Source: a virus
Virus record (IMG/VR): IMGVR_UViG_3300009604_004001
Span: 1-22,076 of that record
Reading direction: 5' to 3' (one strand)
Length of the DNA: 22,076 nt
Under the pieces are notes generated by a model. That model saw only the letters and a list, made by a program, of their open reading frames with translations. It searched no databases and was not told where the DNA came from. Both the position numbers and the translations under genes were made by a program. This document shows, one piece after another, positions 13,262 through 20,326 of this stretch (its first letter is position 1; each line of letters opens with the position of its first letter).

Positions 13262-13298
13262 GGTGTCTCCGCGGAGGATTCGAAGACTGACGCGAAAG

Positions 13299-13583
13299 TC
13301 AGCCAGCCATTTCCACGGAGTAGGTGAGCTCTCCAGTATGACTAATGGTAAAGCTCATCTGGATTCCGGTTTCTGCCTTTGCGCGCCTTGCGTAAGCGAC
13401 CATCGTGTCCATCATGGGCGGGGGCCTGTTGCCCTTCATCATGTGCCATAGCGCTGTGTGACTCGTGCCGAGGACTCTGGCCACTGGGCGAATGCCGCCA
13501 CCTAGCGATTCGACAAGAGCATCGAGCGCGGGCTTAGTGTCCACGCGTTCTTTTTGGTCTACATATTTCCTGCTATGTCCCAT
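13299..13583 (-). CDS. Small helix-turn-helix regulator
   Basis: A 94-residue protein with an AAGGAT Shine-Dalgarno before the ATG. It contains an HTH pattern: LDALVESLGGGIRPVARVLGTSHTALWHMMKGNRPPP, where ARVLGTSHTALWHMMKGN is the helix-turn-helix core of the type found in Cro/XRE-like regulators. The C-terminal part is a short beta tail (GIQMSFTISHTGELTYSVEM). It is the second gene of the leftward unit starting at 13973, downstream of a promoter with nested inverted repeats, so autoregulation at 14003-14035 is a natural hypothesis. DNA-binding function is inferred from the motif. Confidence 0.65.
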   Translation of the reverse strand: MGHSRKYVDQKERVDTKPALDALVESLGGGIRPVARVLGTSHTALWHMMKGNRPPPMMDTMVAYARRAKAETGIQMSFTISHTGELTYSVEMAG

Positions 13584-13586
13584 GAT

Positions 13587-13973
13587 CTATCCTTGGAATA
13601 AATTGTAAATAGGTCGTTTGTTTGTGCTGTCTTCGGAGCGTGTGGCCATGAGTGTCACCTCGCCGGCATCGTCTCCGTTGTCGTTGCGCACGCTCTTGCA
13701 GATCGAGAGCGTCTCTCCGAGGTTGAACTCCTCATCACTGTCTGGAAGTTCCATGACGATTTGATCGAAGGCCAGGTCAATCATCGGAACGATGTTCGTG
13801 TGAACGCCTGTGGCGCCACAGTATTCGTAATGCCCGATGCCCTGATCCTCAAAGTCTAAGGAGCTATTGTCAAGTACGGCCCAGAGCTCATCAAGTACCT
13901 GGTCGCATACGTCACGCTCGTAGTTCTCGTCGTATTCAACGAGCAGTGGTCGGGGGGCTGCGCTTCGCTTCAT
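13587..13973 (-). CDS. Hypothetical acidic protein, 128 aa
   Basis: A 128-residue acidic protein (many Asp/Glu; EYDENYERDVCDQVLDELW) without membrane segment or recognised motif. It is first in the leftward regulator-primase-VapE unit, downstream of the best promoter in the window. The leader carries a CTCG(T)TGTTGTGT element (plus-strand reading) also found before two other starts. An early role such as host takeover or replication control is possible; the sequence shows nothing specific. The next gene, the HTH regulator, follows after 3 nt. Confidence 0.6.
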   Translation of the reverse strand: MKRSAAPRPLLVEYDENYERDVCDQVLDELWAVLDNSSLDFEDQGIGHYEYCGATGVHTNIVPMIDLAFDQIVMELPDSDEEFNLGETLSICKSVRNDNGDDAGEVTLMATRSEDSTNKRPIYNLFQG

Positions 13974-14002
13974 GTCTGTTCCTCGTGTTGTGTGCTGTAG
14001 CC

Positions 14003-14031
14003 AATGTAGGCAACTGCCTGCTGCCTGTCAA
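14003..14031 (-). promoter_or_regulatory. Strong leftward promoter for the regulator-primase-VapE unit
   Basis: On the minus strand TTGACA (14031-14026), an exact 17-bp spacer and TACATT (14008-14003) are present: a perfect -35 and four of six in the -10. It lies in the 65-bp gap between the radical SAM gene and the gene at 13973, leaving a leader of about 20-25 nt. Confidence 0.7.
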
Positions 14032-14035
14032 GGCA
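14008..14035. promoter_or_regulatory. Two adjacent inverted repeats forming a candidate operator
   Basis: Site 1 is AGGCA-AC-TGCCT (14008-14019). Site 2 is TGCCT-GTCA-AGGCA (14022-14035). The same pentamer is used in all four arms. Site 2 covers the -35 box and site 1 the spacer/-10 edge, the classic placement for a repressor. Arms and spacings are read directly; the binding protein is unknown. Confidence 0.6.
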
Positions 14036-14038
14036 ACG

Positions 14039-14926
14039 TCACTCGTTGAGAGTTTTTTGATGTCCGCGGAACAATGGCGCCACAAATTTGAGAGCTTGCT
14101 CCTTCGCTTTGTGGGCCCCGTACATGGCGGCAGGCCTTGACCAGAGACGAGACAGGAGCCTCCACTCTGTGGGGTAATCGATCCACCTGTCCTCTGGTTG
14201 GTACAGCTGGGCATGAGGAATACAGTCGAGTTCCCACACCCGCTCGAGGCGGCTGGTCGCCTTCTCTATGGTGTCGTTGCCGAAGCCAATGAGGGTGTAG
14301 ACCCGGAGCCTCTTCATGGAGACGTCACTGAGGATCTCTCTCGCCTTCTCCAGGTGGTGGATGGCCAGCTTGGTGTCGGCCGCGAGGAAGATCTGTCCGA
14401 GCCTGATGGTCTGTACCTGTTCTGCAAACCAGGGATTGACCAGGCGACAGTCGATGCCGCCGGCGAACTCAATGCGTTCTGACTGGTTCCGCAACATCTC
14501 GAACACTCCGGCCTGGTGAGCTCTTGAGGCCTGCAGGAAGTTGTTGTCCTGGATTATCCAACCAGGCGGATAGTCTGGTATCTCAACGATGCGTCCTTCC
14601 CGAGCTGGGACCCGACACCATGGACACTTTCTGTTGCAGCCCCGTGTTGTGAATGTCACGCCTTCCTTGATGTACTTGCCCGGAACAAACTTCCCTTGCT
14701 CCTCATCAAAGGCGGGGCCGCCAATCTTGACGACGGGGTAGTGGGCTGCCCATGCTCTCTGGAGCCTCTTGCCTTTCTCGATGTCCCAGGTGAATGCCAC
14801 GGAGACATGCACCTCACTCACGACCGATGGGTCAGGTCTGAACATGGGCGGGTCGCCGACGAATGCCAACGCATCCTTCGGGGTGTGGGAGTTGCGCCTT
14901 GGGAATACCCGGATGAGTTTCTTCAT
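14039..14926 (-). CDS. Radical SAM enzyme
   Basis: A 295-residue protein started at the ATG at 14926 (MKKLIRVFPRR...), with GGGG upstream and 5 nt after the previous stop; a GTG at 14956 would overlap that gene. The signature TTRGCNRKCPWC has C97-x3-C101-x2-C104, the canonical ligands for a SAM-binding 4Fe-4S cluster. Residues 1-90 (FPRRNSHTPKDALAFVGDPP; VHVSVAFTWDIEKGKRLQ) form the N-terminal region seen in a phage/bacterial radical SAM subfamily and resemble a degenerate B12-binding-like domain. IEFAGGIDCRLVN and LRVYTLIGFGNDT continue the barrel. The substrate is unknown. Adjacent PP-loop and methyltransferase genes suggest nucleic acid modification. Confidence 0.87.
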   Translation of the reverse strand: MKKLIRVFPRRNSHTPKDALAFVGDPPMFRPDPSVVSEVHVSVAFTWDIEKGKRLQRAWAAHYPVVKIGGPAFDEEQGKFVPGKYIKEGVTFTTRGCNRKCPWCRVPAREGRIVEIPDYPPGWIIQDNNFLQASRAHQAGVFEMLRNQSERIEFAGGIDCRLVNPWFAEQVQTIRLGQIFLAADTKLAIHHLEKAREILSDVSMKRLRVYTLIGFGNDTIEKATSRLERVWELDCIPHAQLYQPEDRWIDYPTEWRLLSRLWSRPAAMYGAHKAKEQALKFVAPLFRGHQKTLNE

Positions 14927-14931
14927 CGCCC

Positions 14932-15918
14932 CTACTTCTCTGAACCAGTGTCGCACATCCCCCAGCGCACACAGCCCTGATGGCCTGTCGGGTCAGTGAA
15001 GAGTTCTACCTGGTTCATGCTCCCGCCTCGAGTGGTGCGAGCCCACTTGATCACCTTGTCGATAGGCCAGCCATCACCCGCACGCTTTCCCGTCTTCGCG
15101 TCAGTTCTGGAGATCGGATTCTGGAACCAGGTAGGGGGATGATATCCGAGAGACTCGAAGGTCTCACCCTTGTCGGCATATCGAGCCGCGGCCATATCCA
15201 TAACGACCTCTTCGAGCTCGCCAAGAATGCTTAGGCGTTCTGGCGTGAAGTCGCTCATGGCCCGCAGCTCCGCCTTTCTAGCAAAGATGCATGGGTAACA
15301 GCCTACCCTGGTCGATCCTTGCTCAAGGTAGAGTCGGCAGGGGCGCACCCCGTGGCGCTGGTGGATAGCGATGACATCCTCTTCCGACCAGTCGATCAGT
15401 GGGCGCCAGACATCACACTTGAAGGTTCCGCTGTGTTCCCATTCCAGCATGAGAGACCGGGCGGCACTCTCCTGGGCCCGGATGCCCACGACATTGACCA
15501 CTTGGCCCTCGCGCTCAAGGAGGTAATCCCTTGCCGGGAAGACCTTGAGGCCTTGAGTACACCACCGCCTGACGCGAGAGGGAAACATTCCCTTCTTCAG
15601 ACAGAGCCGCACCATCGAGGAATACTCCACTCCAAGCATCTTCTCGAAATGCTCTGCGATTGGAACCAACTCTTCCTTGAGGTCGATCTTGGCTTGAAGC
15701 CTGGTCACGGGCCCCACGACAGCTGGGAGATCGTTCTCTACATACTCATAGAGCAGGTCGTGTTCCCATCCAGTATCGAAGAAGATGCGGTCGTACTCGT
15801 CAGGCTCGAAGCCCAACTCCATGAGGTACAGGCAGCAGGCCGTGGAGTCCTTGCCACCGCTGACAGAGACAACCAAGCGTCGTCCTGCGAGGATGTCATT
15901 GAGTTCTGTGCGTGTCAT
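14932..15918 (-). CDS. PP-loop ATPase, PAPS reductase/DndC-like family
   Basis: A 328-residue protein whose ATG overlaps the methyltransferase stop by 4 nt. The PP-loop VVSVSGGKDSTAC (16-28) activates a substrate by adenylation. Downstream are RRWCTQ (C120), VVGIRAQESAAR, WRPLIDWSEEDVIAIHQ, and C194 plus VGCYPC (C207/C210). The cysteine set is consistent with an Fe-S cluster as in DndC, some tRNA thiolases and many phage PAPS-reductase-like proteins. The SGGKDS form favours a thiolation or modification ATPase over sulfate assimilation. No DndA, DndD or DndE is present, so classical phosphorothioation is not supported here. The tail (VELFTDPTGHQGCVRWG) is unassigned. Confidence 0.83.
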   Translation of the reverse strand: MTRTELNDILAGRRLVVSVSGGKDSTACCLYLMELGFEPDEYDRIFFDTGWEHDLLYEYVENDLPAVVGPVTRLQAKIDLKEELVPIAEHFEKMLGVEYSSMVRLCLKKGMFPSRVRRWCTQGLKVFPARDYLLEREGQVVNVVGIRAQESAARSLMLEWEHSGTFKCDVWRPLIDWSEEDVIAIHQRHGVRPCRLYLEQGSTRVGCYPCIFARKAELRAMSDFTPERLSILGELEEVVMDMAAARYADKGETFESLGYHPPTWFQNPISRTDAKTGKRAGDGWPIDKVIKWARTTRGGSMNQVELFTDPTGHQGCVRWGMCDTGSEK

Positions 15919-16763
15919 CGTCCTTCCCTAACTTGTCGGAACAAAGGCGCGTCGCCCCTGATTCGTCTGCGAGCTTCTTCTGCGTACTCTTCGTTGAGCT
16001 CATAGCCCAGGAAGTTTCTGCCCAGCCTGTTCGCCACCAGGCCGGTGGTGCCAGCGCCGGCGAATGGATCGAGCACCAGGTCTCCGACTGCACTCCCGGC
16101 CTTGATGCAGCGCTCTGCCAGCAGCTCCGGCATGACCGCTTGATGGCTTCCTGCGTACCTGGCCACAGGCATGGACCAGACATCTCTCGGTCGGCGGCCG
16201 TCGAGCTCGTCAGCGTTGTACACGCGCCCGCTGTAGGTGTCGTTGCCGCTCTGCTTGTGCCCGCCAAAGCCAGCTGTGATGGTGGCGTTCGGATGCTTGA
16301 GTGGTTCAAGCACAGCCTGCATATCGAAGTAGTAGTCGTGCTGCTTGGCAAAGAGAAAGATGTATTCGTGCGATGGCGTGAAACGATTGGTGACGCCACC
16401 TCCTGCAGGGATGGGATTGGTCTTGTGCCAGATGATGTCGGAGCGCAATATCCAGCCACGGCGCTTGAGTTCAAGAGCCACGCGCCACGGCATGCCAACC
16501 AACTCCTTGTTGTGGTAGCCGTCTCCGATGTTCAGCCACAGCGTTCCGTCGTCTGTGAGGATGTTCCCGACTATGTCCAGCCTGTTGGCCAGTTGGTAGA
16601 CGTATTCATTCCTGGTCTGGTCAGCGCCGAGCTCGCCATCGGTTCCATAGTTCCGTTGGTTCCAGTAGGGCGGGCTCGTCACGCAGCACCTGGCCGCGTT
16701 GGTAGATGATTCTGTAAGGTTCTGGCAGTCTCCATGGATTACTGCAGCCCACGTTTCAGGCAT
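15915..16763 (-). CDS. DNA methyltransferase, beta-class (N4-cytosine or N6-adenine)
   Basis: A 282-residue protein from the ATG at 16763, chosen because GGAG lies 9 nt upstream and the overlap with the preceding gene is only 8 nt; the frame is open to 16850. Catalytic motif IV SPPYW (30-34) comes first and the SAM-binding motif I DPFAGAGTT (about 232-240) comes last, the order that defines beta-class amino-methyltransferases. IHGDCQNL and ILTDDGTLWLNIGD are additional conserved segments. SPPY favours N4-cytosine, though N6-adenine is not excluded. No restriction endonuclease gene is adjacent, so it is probably an orphan phage enzyme that shields DNA or marks regulatory sites. Confidence 0.92.
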   Translation of the reverse strand: MPETWAAVIHGDCQNLTESSTNAARCCVTSPPYWNQRNYGTDGELGADQTRNEYVYQLANRLDIVGNILTDDGTLWLNIGDGYHNKELVGMPWRVALELKRRGWILRSDIIWHKTNPIPAGGGVTNRFTPSHEYIFLFAKQHDYYFDMQAVLEPLKHPNATITAGFGGHKQSGNDTYSGRVYNADELDGRRPRDVWSMPVARYAGSHQAVMPELLAERCIKAGSAVGDLVLDPFAGAGTTGLVANRLGRNFLGYELNEEYAEEARRRIRGDAPLFRQVREGR

Positions 16764-17268
16764 GTTGTATGTCTCCGGAGAACAGTTGGAGGGTTGAGTT
16801 GATTGCCAGTTCTGCTGGCGGCATGTCTGCGGGCAACAGCTGGAGCGCAATGAGGCCCAGGTCTTTGGTCTTGCCCACTTCCTTGAATCCTGCCCGCCTA
16901 TAGCACCGGCCGAAGTCCCGCTTCTTGCGGACCTTGCGTGGGTCTACGAAGGTGATCATGCCGAGCTCTGGCGGGTCTCCCCACACAGCACGGGTAGCGG
17001 CGATGGCCTCGAGTATGAGCTCACTGGAGAGGCCGGCGCCCTCGTTCCGGAACAATGAGTTCACCCAGGCGCCAGCCCATGCGTGCTTGGTGTACTCCGG
17101 AAAGGGCCAGGACGTGACCCACAGCGCCTTGGCGGGAGCTCCTGCCAAGAGCACGACGCACCGACCAGGCGGGACGAACTGCGAGCTTCCAACCTTCTGT
17201 CGGTTGTAGTGCCTATCGGCTAACGGCAACGCTTCCTTGTCGGCGCGGCTGGATACTCGCCACCTCAC
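16756..17268 (-). CDS. GNAT-like phage protein, 170 aa
   Basis: A 170-residue protein with a GTG start overlapping the microprotein stop by 4 nt. I recognise the layout of a phage family with GNAT-acetyltransferase-like appearance: ADRHYNRQKVGSSQFVPPGRCVVLLA, ALWVTSWPFPEYTKHAWAGAWVNSLFRNEGAGLSSELILEAI, GMITFVDPRKVRKKRDFGRCYRRAGFKEVGKTKDLGLIALQL. The strand-helix order and CYRRAGFKEVGKT resemble the acetyl-CoA-binding end of GNATs, but a clear Q/R-x-x-G-x-G/A loop is not evident. It sits directly upstream of the methyltransferase, so involvement in DNA modification or anti-restriction is possible. Substrate unknown. Confidence 0.6.
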   Translation of the reverse strand: MRWRVSSRADKEALPLADRHYNRQKVGSSQFVPPGRCVVLLAGAPAKALWVTSWPFPEYTKHAWAGAWVNSLFRNEGAGLSSELILEAIAATRAVWGDPPELGMITFVDPRKVRKKRDFGRCYRRAGFKEVGKTKDLGLIALQLLPADMPPAELAINSTLQLFSGDIQHA

Positions 17269-17333
17269 ATCGCCTGCTCAAGCAGCCAGGTCACGGCAAA
17301 CCAGAGGACCAACAAGATTAAAACTTCTTTCAT
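17265..17333 (-). CDS. 22-residue hydrophobic membrane microprotein
   Basis: ATG at 17333, stop TGA at 17267-17265, product MKEVLILLVLWFAVTWLLEQAM. It is almost one continuous transmembrane helix with a single Lys/Glu pair at the start and Glu-Gln near the end. It overlaps the upstream stop by 4 nt (ATGA) and the downstream GTG by 4 nt (GTGA), so both boundaries are tightly coupled, which strongly suggests it is translated. GGGGA lies 3-8 nt before the ATG. Function unknown; small phage membrane peptides can affect host membrane enzymes or superinfection. Confidence 0.6.
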   Translation of the reverse strand: MKEVLILLVLWFAVTWLLEQAM

Positions 17334-17731
17334 GCGTCCCCCACCGGGCCTGCTTGGTCTACGAGGGCGCGTTGGTATTCAAGGGCTTCGTTCGCTTCCT
17401 GCTTCCTCTCCTCTTGTTTCGCTTTCCGAACCCTTGCAACCAGGTTCTCTTGCCACTGGTACTTGATCGACGGGAGCAGCGCACACACGCTGGGGTCTCG
17501 CGGATCCCCATGGTGCCTGAGGCAGTAGTGCAGGAAGTCTTCCGCCATTTCCCATGGGTCTTCCGGCAGATCAGCCAGGCCACAGTAGTCTCGCCAGATT
17601 TCCTCGTAGGCGTCATCGTCCTGAATCTCGTGCCGTGCATCGCGAATGCCTGGGCCAAAGGCTACGCCGGTGGTGTTGCAGTAGAACACTGCGATTCCCT
17701 TTCGCTTGTCGTGTAGAACATCAATCGCCAT
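17330..17731 (-). CDS. Hypothetical protein, 133 aa
   Basis: A 133-residue protein with a GAGG Shine-Dalgarno overlapping the helicase stop 3 nt upstream of the ATG. It has an N-terminal beta-type region (AIDVLHDKRKGIAVFYCNTTGVAFGP), an acidic middle rich in Trp and Asp (DDDAYEEIWRDYCGLADLPEDPWEMAEDFLHYCLRHHG), and a basic helical coiled-coil-like tail (ENLVARVRKAKQEERKQEANEALEYQ). There are four cysteines but no paired knuckle. The family is not recognised. It lies between the SF2 helicase and a membrane microprotein in the same translational chain. Confidence 0.6.
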   Translation of the reverse strand: MAIDVLHDKRKGIAVFYCNTTGVAFGPGIRDARHEIQDDDAYEEIWRDYCGLADLPEDPWEMAEDFLHYCLRHHGDPRDPSVCALLPSIKYQWQENLVARVRKAKQEERKQEANEALEYQRALVDQAGPVGDA

Positions 17732-17734
17732 GAT

Positions 17735-19114
17735 TCAAACCTCGCATCCGAGCTCTCTGTAGAGCTTCATTCGTTTCTTAGAAAGCGCAAAGAGTGCGCC
17801 AGATCTGTCGACACAGTCGATCACCAGTGGAGTCTGCTTGTTCTCGGCCACGCGCATGATGCGCCCGATGCGTTGCTGCACTCTGCCCATCGCCTTGGTT
17901 GGAGAGGTGAGCACAACGGTGTCCAGGCTAGGCAGGTCGAGTCCTTCGTCGGCAACCGTAGTGGCAAAGATGGCCCGCAGTTCTCCGGAGTCGGCGGCCT
18001 CAAGTACAGCTGCCCGCTTCTTCTTTGACATCGTGCCGACCAGCGCAGCGGCACTGAAGCCTGCGTCAGCCAACTCCTCTGCCAGGTCTACACAGTGCGC
18101 TACCCTATCGGAGAGCACCAGCACTTGGCGGCCTGCGTTCAAGAGCTCACAGATTCGACCGATGATCTTCTCGTTTCGATCTGTGTCGCCGCACATCTTG
18201 TTGATCAGTATGGGCCAGTCGACTCTAGTGGCTGGCGGTTCCCATCCGGTGAACAGTTGTTCCACCCTGGGCGCCATGACGCGTCCTGCATCCACCATGT
18301 TCTTAGTGCTGATTTCCTTGAGCACGTCACCGAAGTGCCAGTACAGGAGTTTGGTGAGCCCGTCGTTTCTCTCTGGCGTTGCAGTCAGCCCCAGTCTGTA
18401 GGTCGAGGGGATAGCCATGAGCACACGGGAGAAGGTGTGCGCCGGTACATGGTGAGCTTCATCGAGGATGCACAGCCCGAACTCGTTGTCGACAGCCCAC
18501 TGGTACAGTTCATCCCAACGCCAGCGAATCAGGCTCTGGATGGTAGCCACGACCACGCGCCCGGTGTCGTCGTTGTCTCCACCACCGATGACCGTCGCGT
18601 CGATGTTCAGTTGTTCCTTGCACCTGGTGACCCACTGCATCGCAAGGTCGAGTGTATGGACCAGCACCAGAGCTCTGGTTGGCAGTGCTGAGATTGCGCC
18701 GATGCCGATGGTGGTCTTGCCTGCACCGCATGGTGCCACTACCAGGCCACTGCCTGTGTTCAGGAGCTCCTGCACGGCCTGGTTTTGGTAGTCCCTAAGG
18801 GTGATGTGGTCGGCTATGTCGAGGCGGTCAGCGTCACCGCACACTGTTCGCCTTGTGATGTCCAGGTCCAAGTCGTCCAGGCTCACGGCTCTCGGCACCA
18901 TGATGCCGCCGTACCAAGGATGCCAGACAGGGAACAGCTGTGCCCCGTATACCCAGCGCTCCGGCAGAGGCAGCCTCTTGCCTTGGCTTCGCAGCCTCAT
19001 GGCCTGTTGCCACTCGGGGCTTTCTAGCTTGTAGGTGTCCTTGATCTCGCCCAGGTATGGAGAGCCAGGCGGCAGGTACCATCCACCAGCAAGCACGGCG
19101 CGGGTGTCGGTCAT
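17735..19114 (-). CDS. SF2 DNA helicase, UvsW/XPB-like
   Basis: A 459-residue protein with motifs in order: LRDYQNQAV (Q-like, about 106-114), Walker A PCGAGKTT (128-135), ALVLVHTLDLAMQW (motif Ia), DEAH (218-221), LTATPERNDG (motif III), then in the second RecA domain QVLVLSDRVAHC, IFATTVADEGLDLPSLDTVVLTSPT and QQRIGRIMR (motif VI). DEAH plus this C-terminal layout is typical of phage UvsW and the XPB/RAD25 group, which unwind branched DNA such as D-loops and stalled forks. Residues 1-100 form a separate N-terminal region (YLGEIKDTYKLESPEWQQAMRL...). It would act with RecT recombination. Overlaps the upstream gene by 4 nt. Confidence 0.9.
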   Translation of the reverse strand: MTDTRAVLAGGWYLPPGSPYLGEIKDTYKLESPEWQQAMRLRSQGKRLPLPERWVYGAQLFPVWHPWYGGIMVPRAVSLDDLDLDITRRTVCGDADRLDIADHITLRDYQNQAVQELLNTGSGLVVAPCGAGKTTIGIGAISALPTRALVLVHTLDLAMQWVTRCKEQLNIDATVIGGGDNDDTGRVVVATIQSLIRWRWDELYQWAVDNEFGLCILDEAHHVPAHTFSRVLMAIPSTYRLGLTATPERNDGLTKLLYWHFGDVLKEISTKNMVDAGRVMAPRVEQLFTGWEPPATRVDWPILINKMCGDTDRNEKIIGRICELLNAGRQVLVLSDRVAHCVDLAEELADAGFSAAALVGTMSKKKRAAVLEAADSGELRAIFATTVADEGLDLPSLDTVVLTSPTKAMGRVQQRIGRIMRVAENKQTPLVIDCVDRSGALFALSKKRMKLYRELGCEV

Positions 19115-19638
19115 CGCTCGTCCCTCATCTTTCCTACAGCGTAGCTCGCGAAGAGCTCAAGCACGCGCTTGGCGTTGAGCACGATGCCGGCGTCCTCGGC
19201 TTCTTCGAAGGCCTTGTTCAGGTTCTCGGTTGCGCCGACGAGCTTGGCGTTTTCCGCCTTGAGTCTGTCGATTTCGTTCAGTGCGTTGACCAGTCTCTTC
19301 CGCATCCAGCGGGTTTCTTTCTCTTGGTCCGGGCTTCGCATGAGTGGCGTGACGCCGTCGGCCAGTCTCCAGGTCGTGAAGCCATTGGCGCCACGCTTGC
19401 CGTTGACATAAACGAGCAGGCCCTTCTTTCGTAGCGCGTCTAGAGATGTTCTGGCTCGGTTGTTGGGCTCTGACTGCAAGACTTTGCCGGATCTGCTGGT
19501 CTCCTTTTCCTTGGTGCGGAGGCCTAGTAGTTCAACTACGTCGTCGGTTGTGAACAAGGACCCCGGGTAAAGTCGAGTATAGGCCCAGCAAAGTATGGCT
19601 GCCTGGTTCGTTCCTTCTCGGACGCCTTGGAAGATCAT
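19111..19638 (-). CDS. Winged-helix-like protein with C-terminal coiled coil
   Basis: A 175-residue protein. Residues about 10-95 look like a winged helix: a helix (NQAAILCWAYTRLYPG), a second helix with LFTTDDVVELLGL, and a long helix ARTSLDALRKKGLLVYVNGKRGANGFTTWRLADG containing a wing with Gly-Lys-Arg. Residues 110-150 form a likely coiled coil (MRKRLVNALNEIDRLKAENAKLVGATENLNKAFEEAEDAG). The architecture suggests a DNA-binding dimer, perhaps a regulator or replication accessory, but no family name is assigned. The ATG overlaps the upstream stop by 4 nt, and its stop overlaps the helicase start by 4 nt. The fold is read from sequence pattern only. Confidence 0.6.
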   Translation of the reverse strand: MIFQGVREGTNQAAILCWAYTRLYPGSLFTTDDVVELLGLRTKEKETSRSGKVLQSEPNNRARTSLDALRKKGLLVYVNGKRGANGFTTWRLADGVTPLMRSPDQEKETRWMRKRLVNALNEIDRLKAENAKLVGATENLNKAFEEAEDAGIVLNAKRVLELFASYAVGKMRDER

Positions 19639-19964
19639 TCCTCACCACCCGGGGTGTCTGATGCGCGACACCCTTCGAGTATTGAGAGTGACAACTCCTG
19701 GATGGCCGCGCCACGCTCACGGTCTGCCTTCGCTTCACTTGGGACGTCATGCCGCGCGAGATGGAGAACCAGGTCAGCCACCGTGAACAGTGTGCTTGCC
19801 AGGTTTCTCAGCGCAATCGCCTCTGAACCGCCGCCGCTGTTGAAGTAGACCTCGTCTTGTCCCTCGCGAAGCACGAGCCTCACTTCTGCCATATATATGA
19901 GGTGTCCGTGAATGATCTCGGATTCTATGATTCGAACGGTGGGCTTTGCTTGCAGGTCGATCAT
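19635..19964 (-). CDS. Hypothetical protein, 109 aa
   Basis: A 109-residue protein with a strong GGAGGTC Shine-Dalgarno before the ATG. A beta-rich start (PTVRIIESEIIHGHLIYMAEVRLVLREGQDEVYF) precedes a helical middle (EAIALRNLASTLFTVADLVLHLARHDV) and a Ser/Gly-rich end. There is no cysteine knuckle or membrane segment. The family is not recognised. It forms 4-nt overlaps with both neighbours. An early accessory role is inferred from operon position only. Confidence 0.55.
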   Translation of the reverse strand: MIDLQAKPTVRIIESEIIHGHLIYMAEVRLVLREGQDEVYFNSGGGSEAIALRNLASTLFTVADLVLHLARHDVPSEAKADRERGAAIQELSLSILEGCRASDTPGGEE

Positions 19965-20326
19965 GACTGACCTCCGCTGCTGGCGTTCCAGTAGTCTCTG
20001 ACGTCGTCGTCATCGACACCGTGCTGGCTCTCCATGGCGCTGTCGACCAGCCCGACGATGTCCTGGGCTGCCGCCTGGTGGTCGTCGCCGTACAACTCGT
20101 CTGCGATGAGGTTCACAGCCAGCTGAACAGGCAGTTCCACAGTGACCGTGGCCTTGTCCTTCACCAGGTTCTCAAGGTGTCCTCTGGAGTCGTCGGGGGG
20201 TGATTGAATTGCTCGGTCTTTCATGGTGGTCTCGTTGTTGTGTTGTAGTGAAAGGTGGTGCTCGATGATCTTCTGCATGTCGTTGTAGACAGCAACCGGG
20301 ATGACGATGTCTGTGGGTCGGGTCAC
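19961..20326 (-). CDS. Hypothetical protein, 121 aa, with a likely internal start
   Basis: A GTG at 20326 overlaps the upstream stop (GTGA) and has AGGGGGTGA upstream, giving 121 residues. An internal in-frame ATG at 20224 gives an 87-residue form (MKDRAIQSPPDDSRGH...). It is preceded, 6 nt away, by a 13-nt leader element identical to the one before the gene at 21050, which suggests the internal start is real or ancestral. The protein is acidic with a helical segment VTVELPVQLAVNLIADELYG and ends DVRDYWNASSGGQS. No family recognised. Both starts may be used. Confidence 0.5.
   Translation of the reverse strand: MTRPTDIVIPVAVYNDMQKIIEHHLSLQHNNETTMKDRAIQSPPDDSRGHLENLVKDKATVTVELPVQLAVNLIADELYGDDHQAAAQDIVGLVDSAMESQHGVDDDDVRDYWNASSGGQS

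Noticed and set aside
13267-13276. Palindrome CTCCGCGGAG just upstream of the primase start as a terminator or attenuator
   Set aside because: No loop is possible with the full stem and no T-run follows; it mostly coincides with the GGAG ribosome-binding site.
14932-15918. Classical Dnd phosphorothioation system
   Set aside because: Only a DndC-like PP-loop protein is present; no cysteine desulfurase, DndD-type ATPase or DndE is seen in the window.
15319-16709. Long open frames on the plus strand (15319-16005, 15912-16709) opposite the PP-loop and methyltransferase genes
   Set aside because: They are antisense to genes with clear catalytic motifs, lack family motifs and ribosome sites, and reflect codon bias of the real strand.
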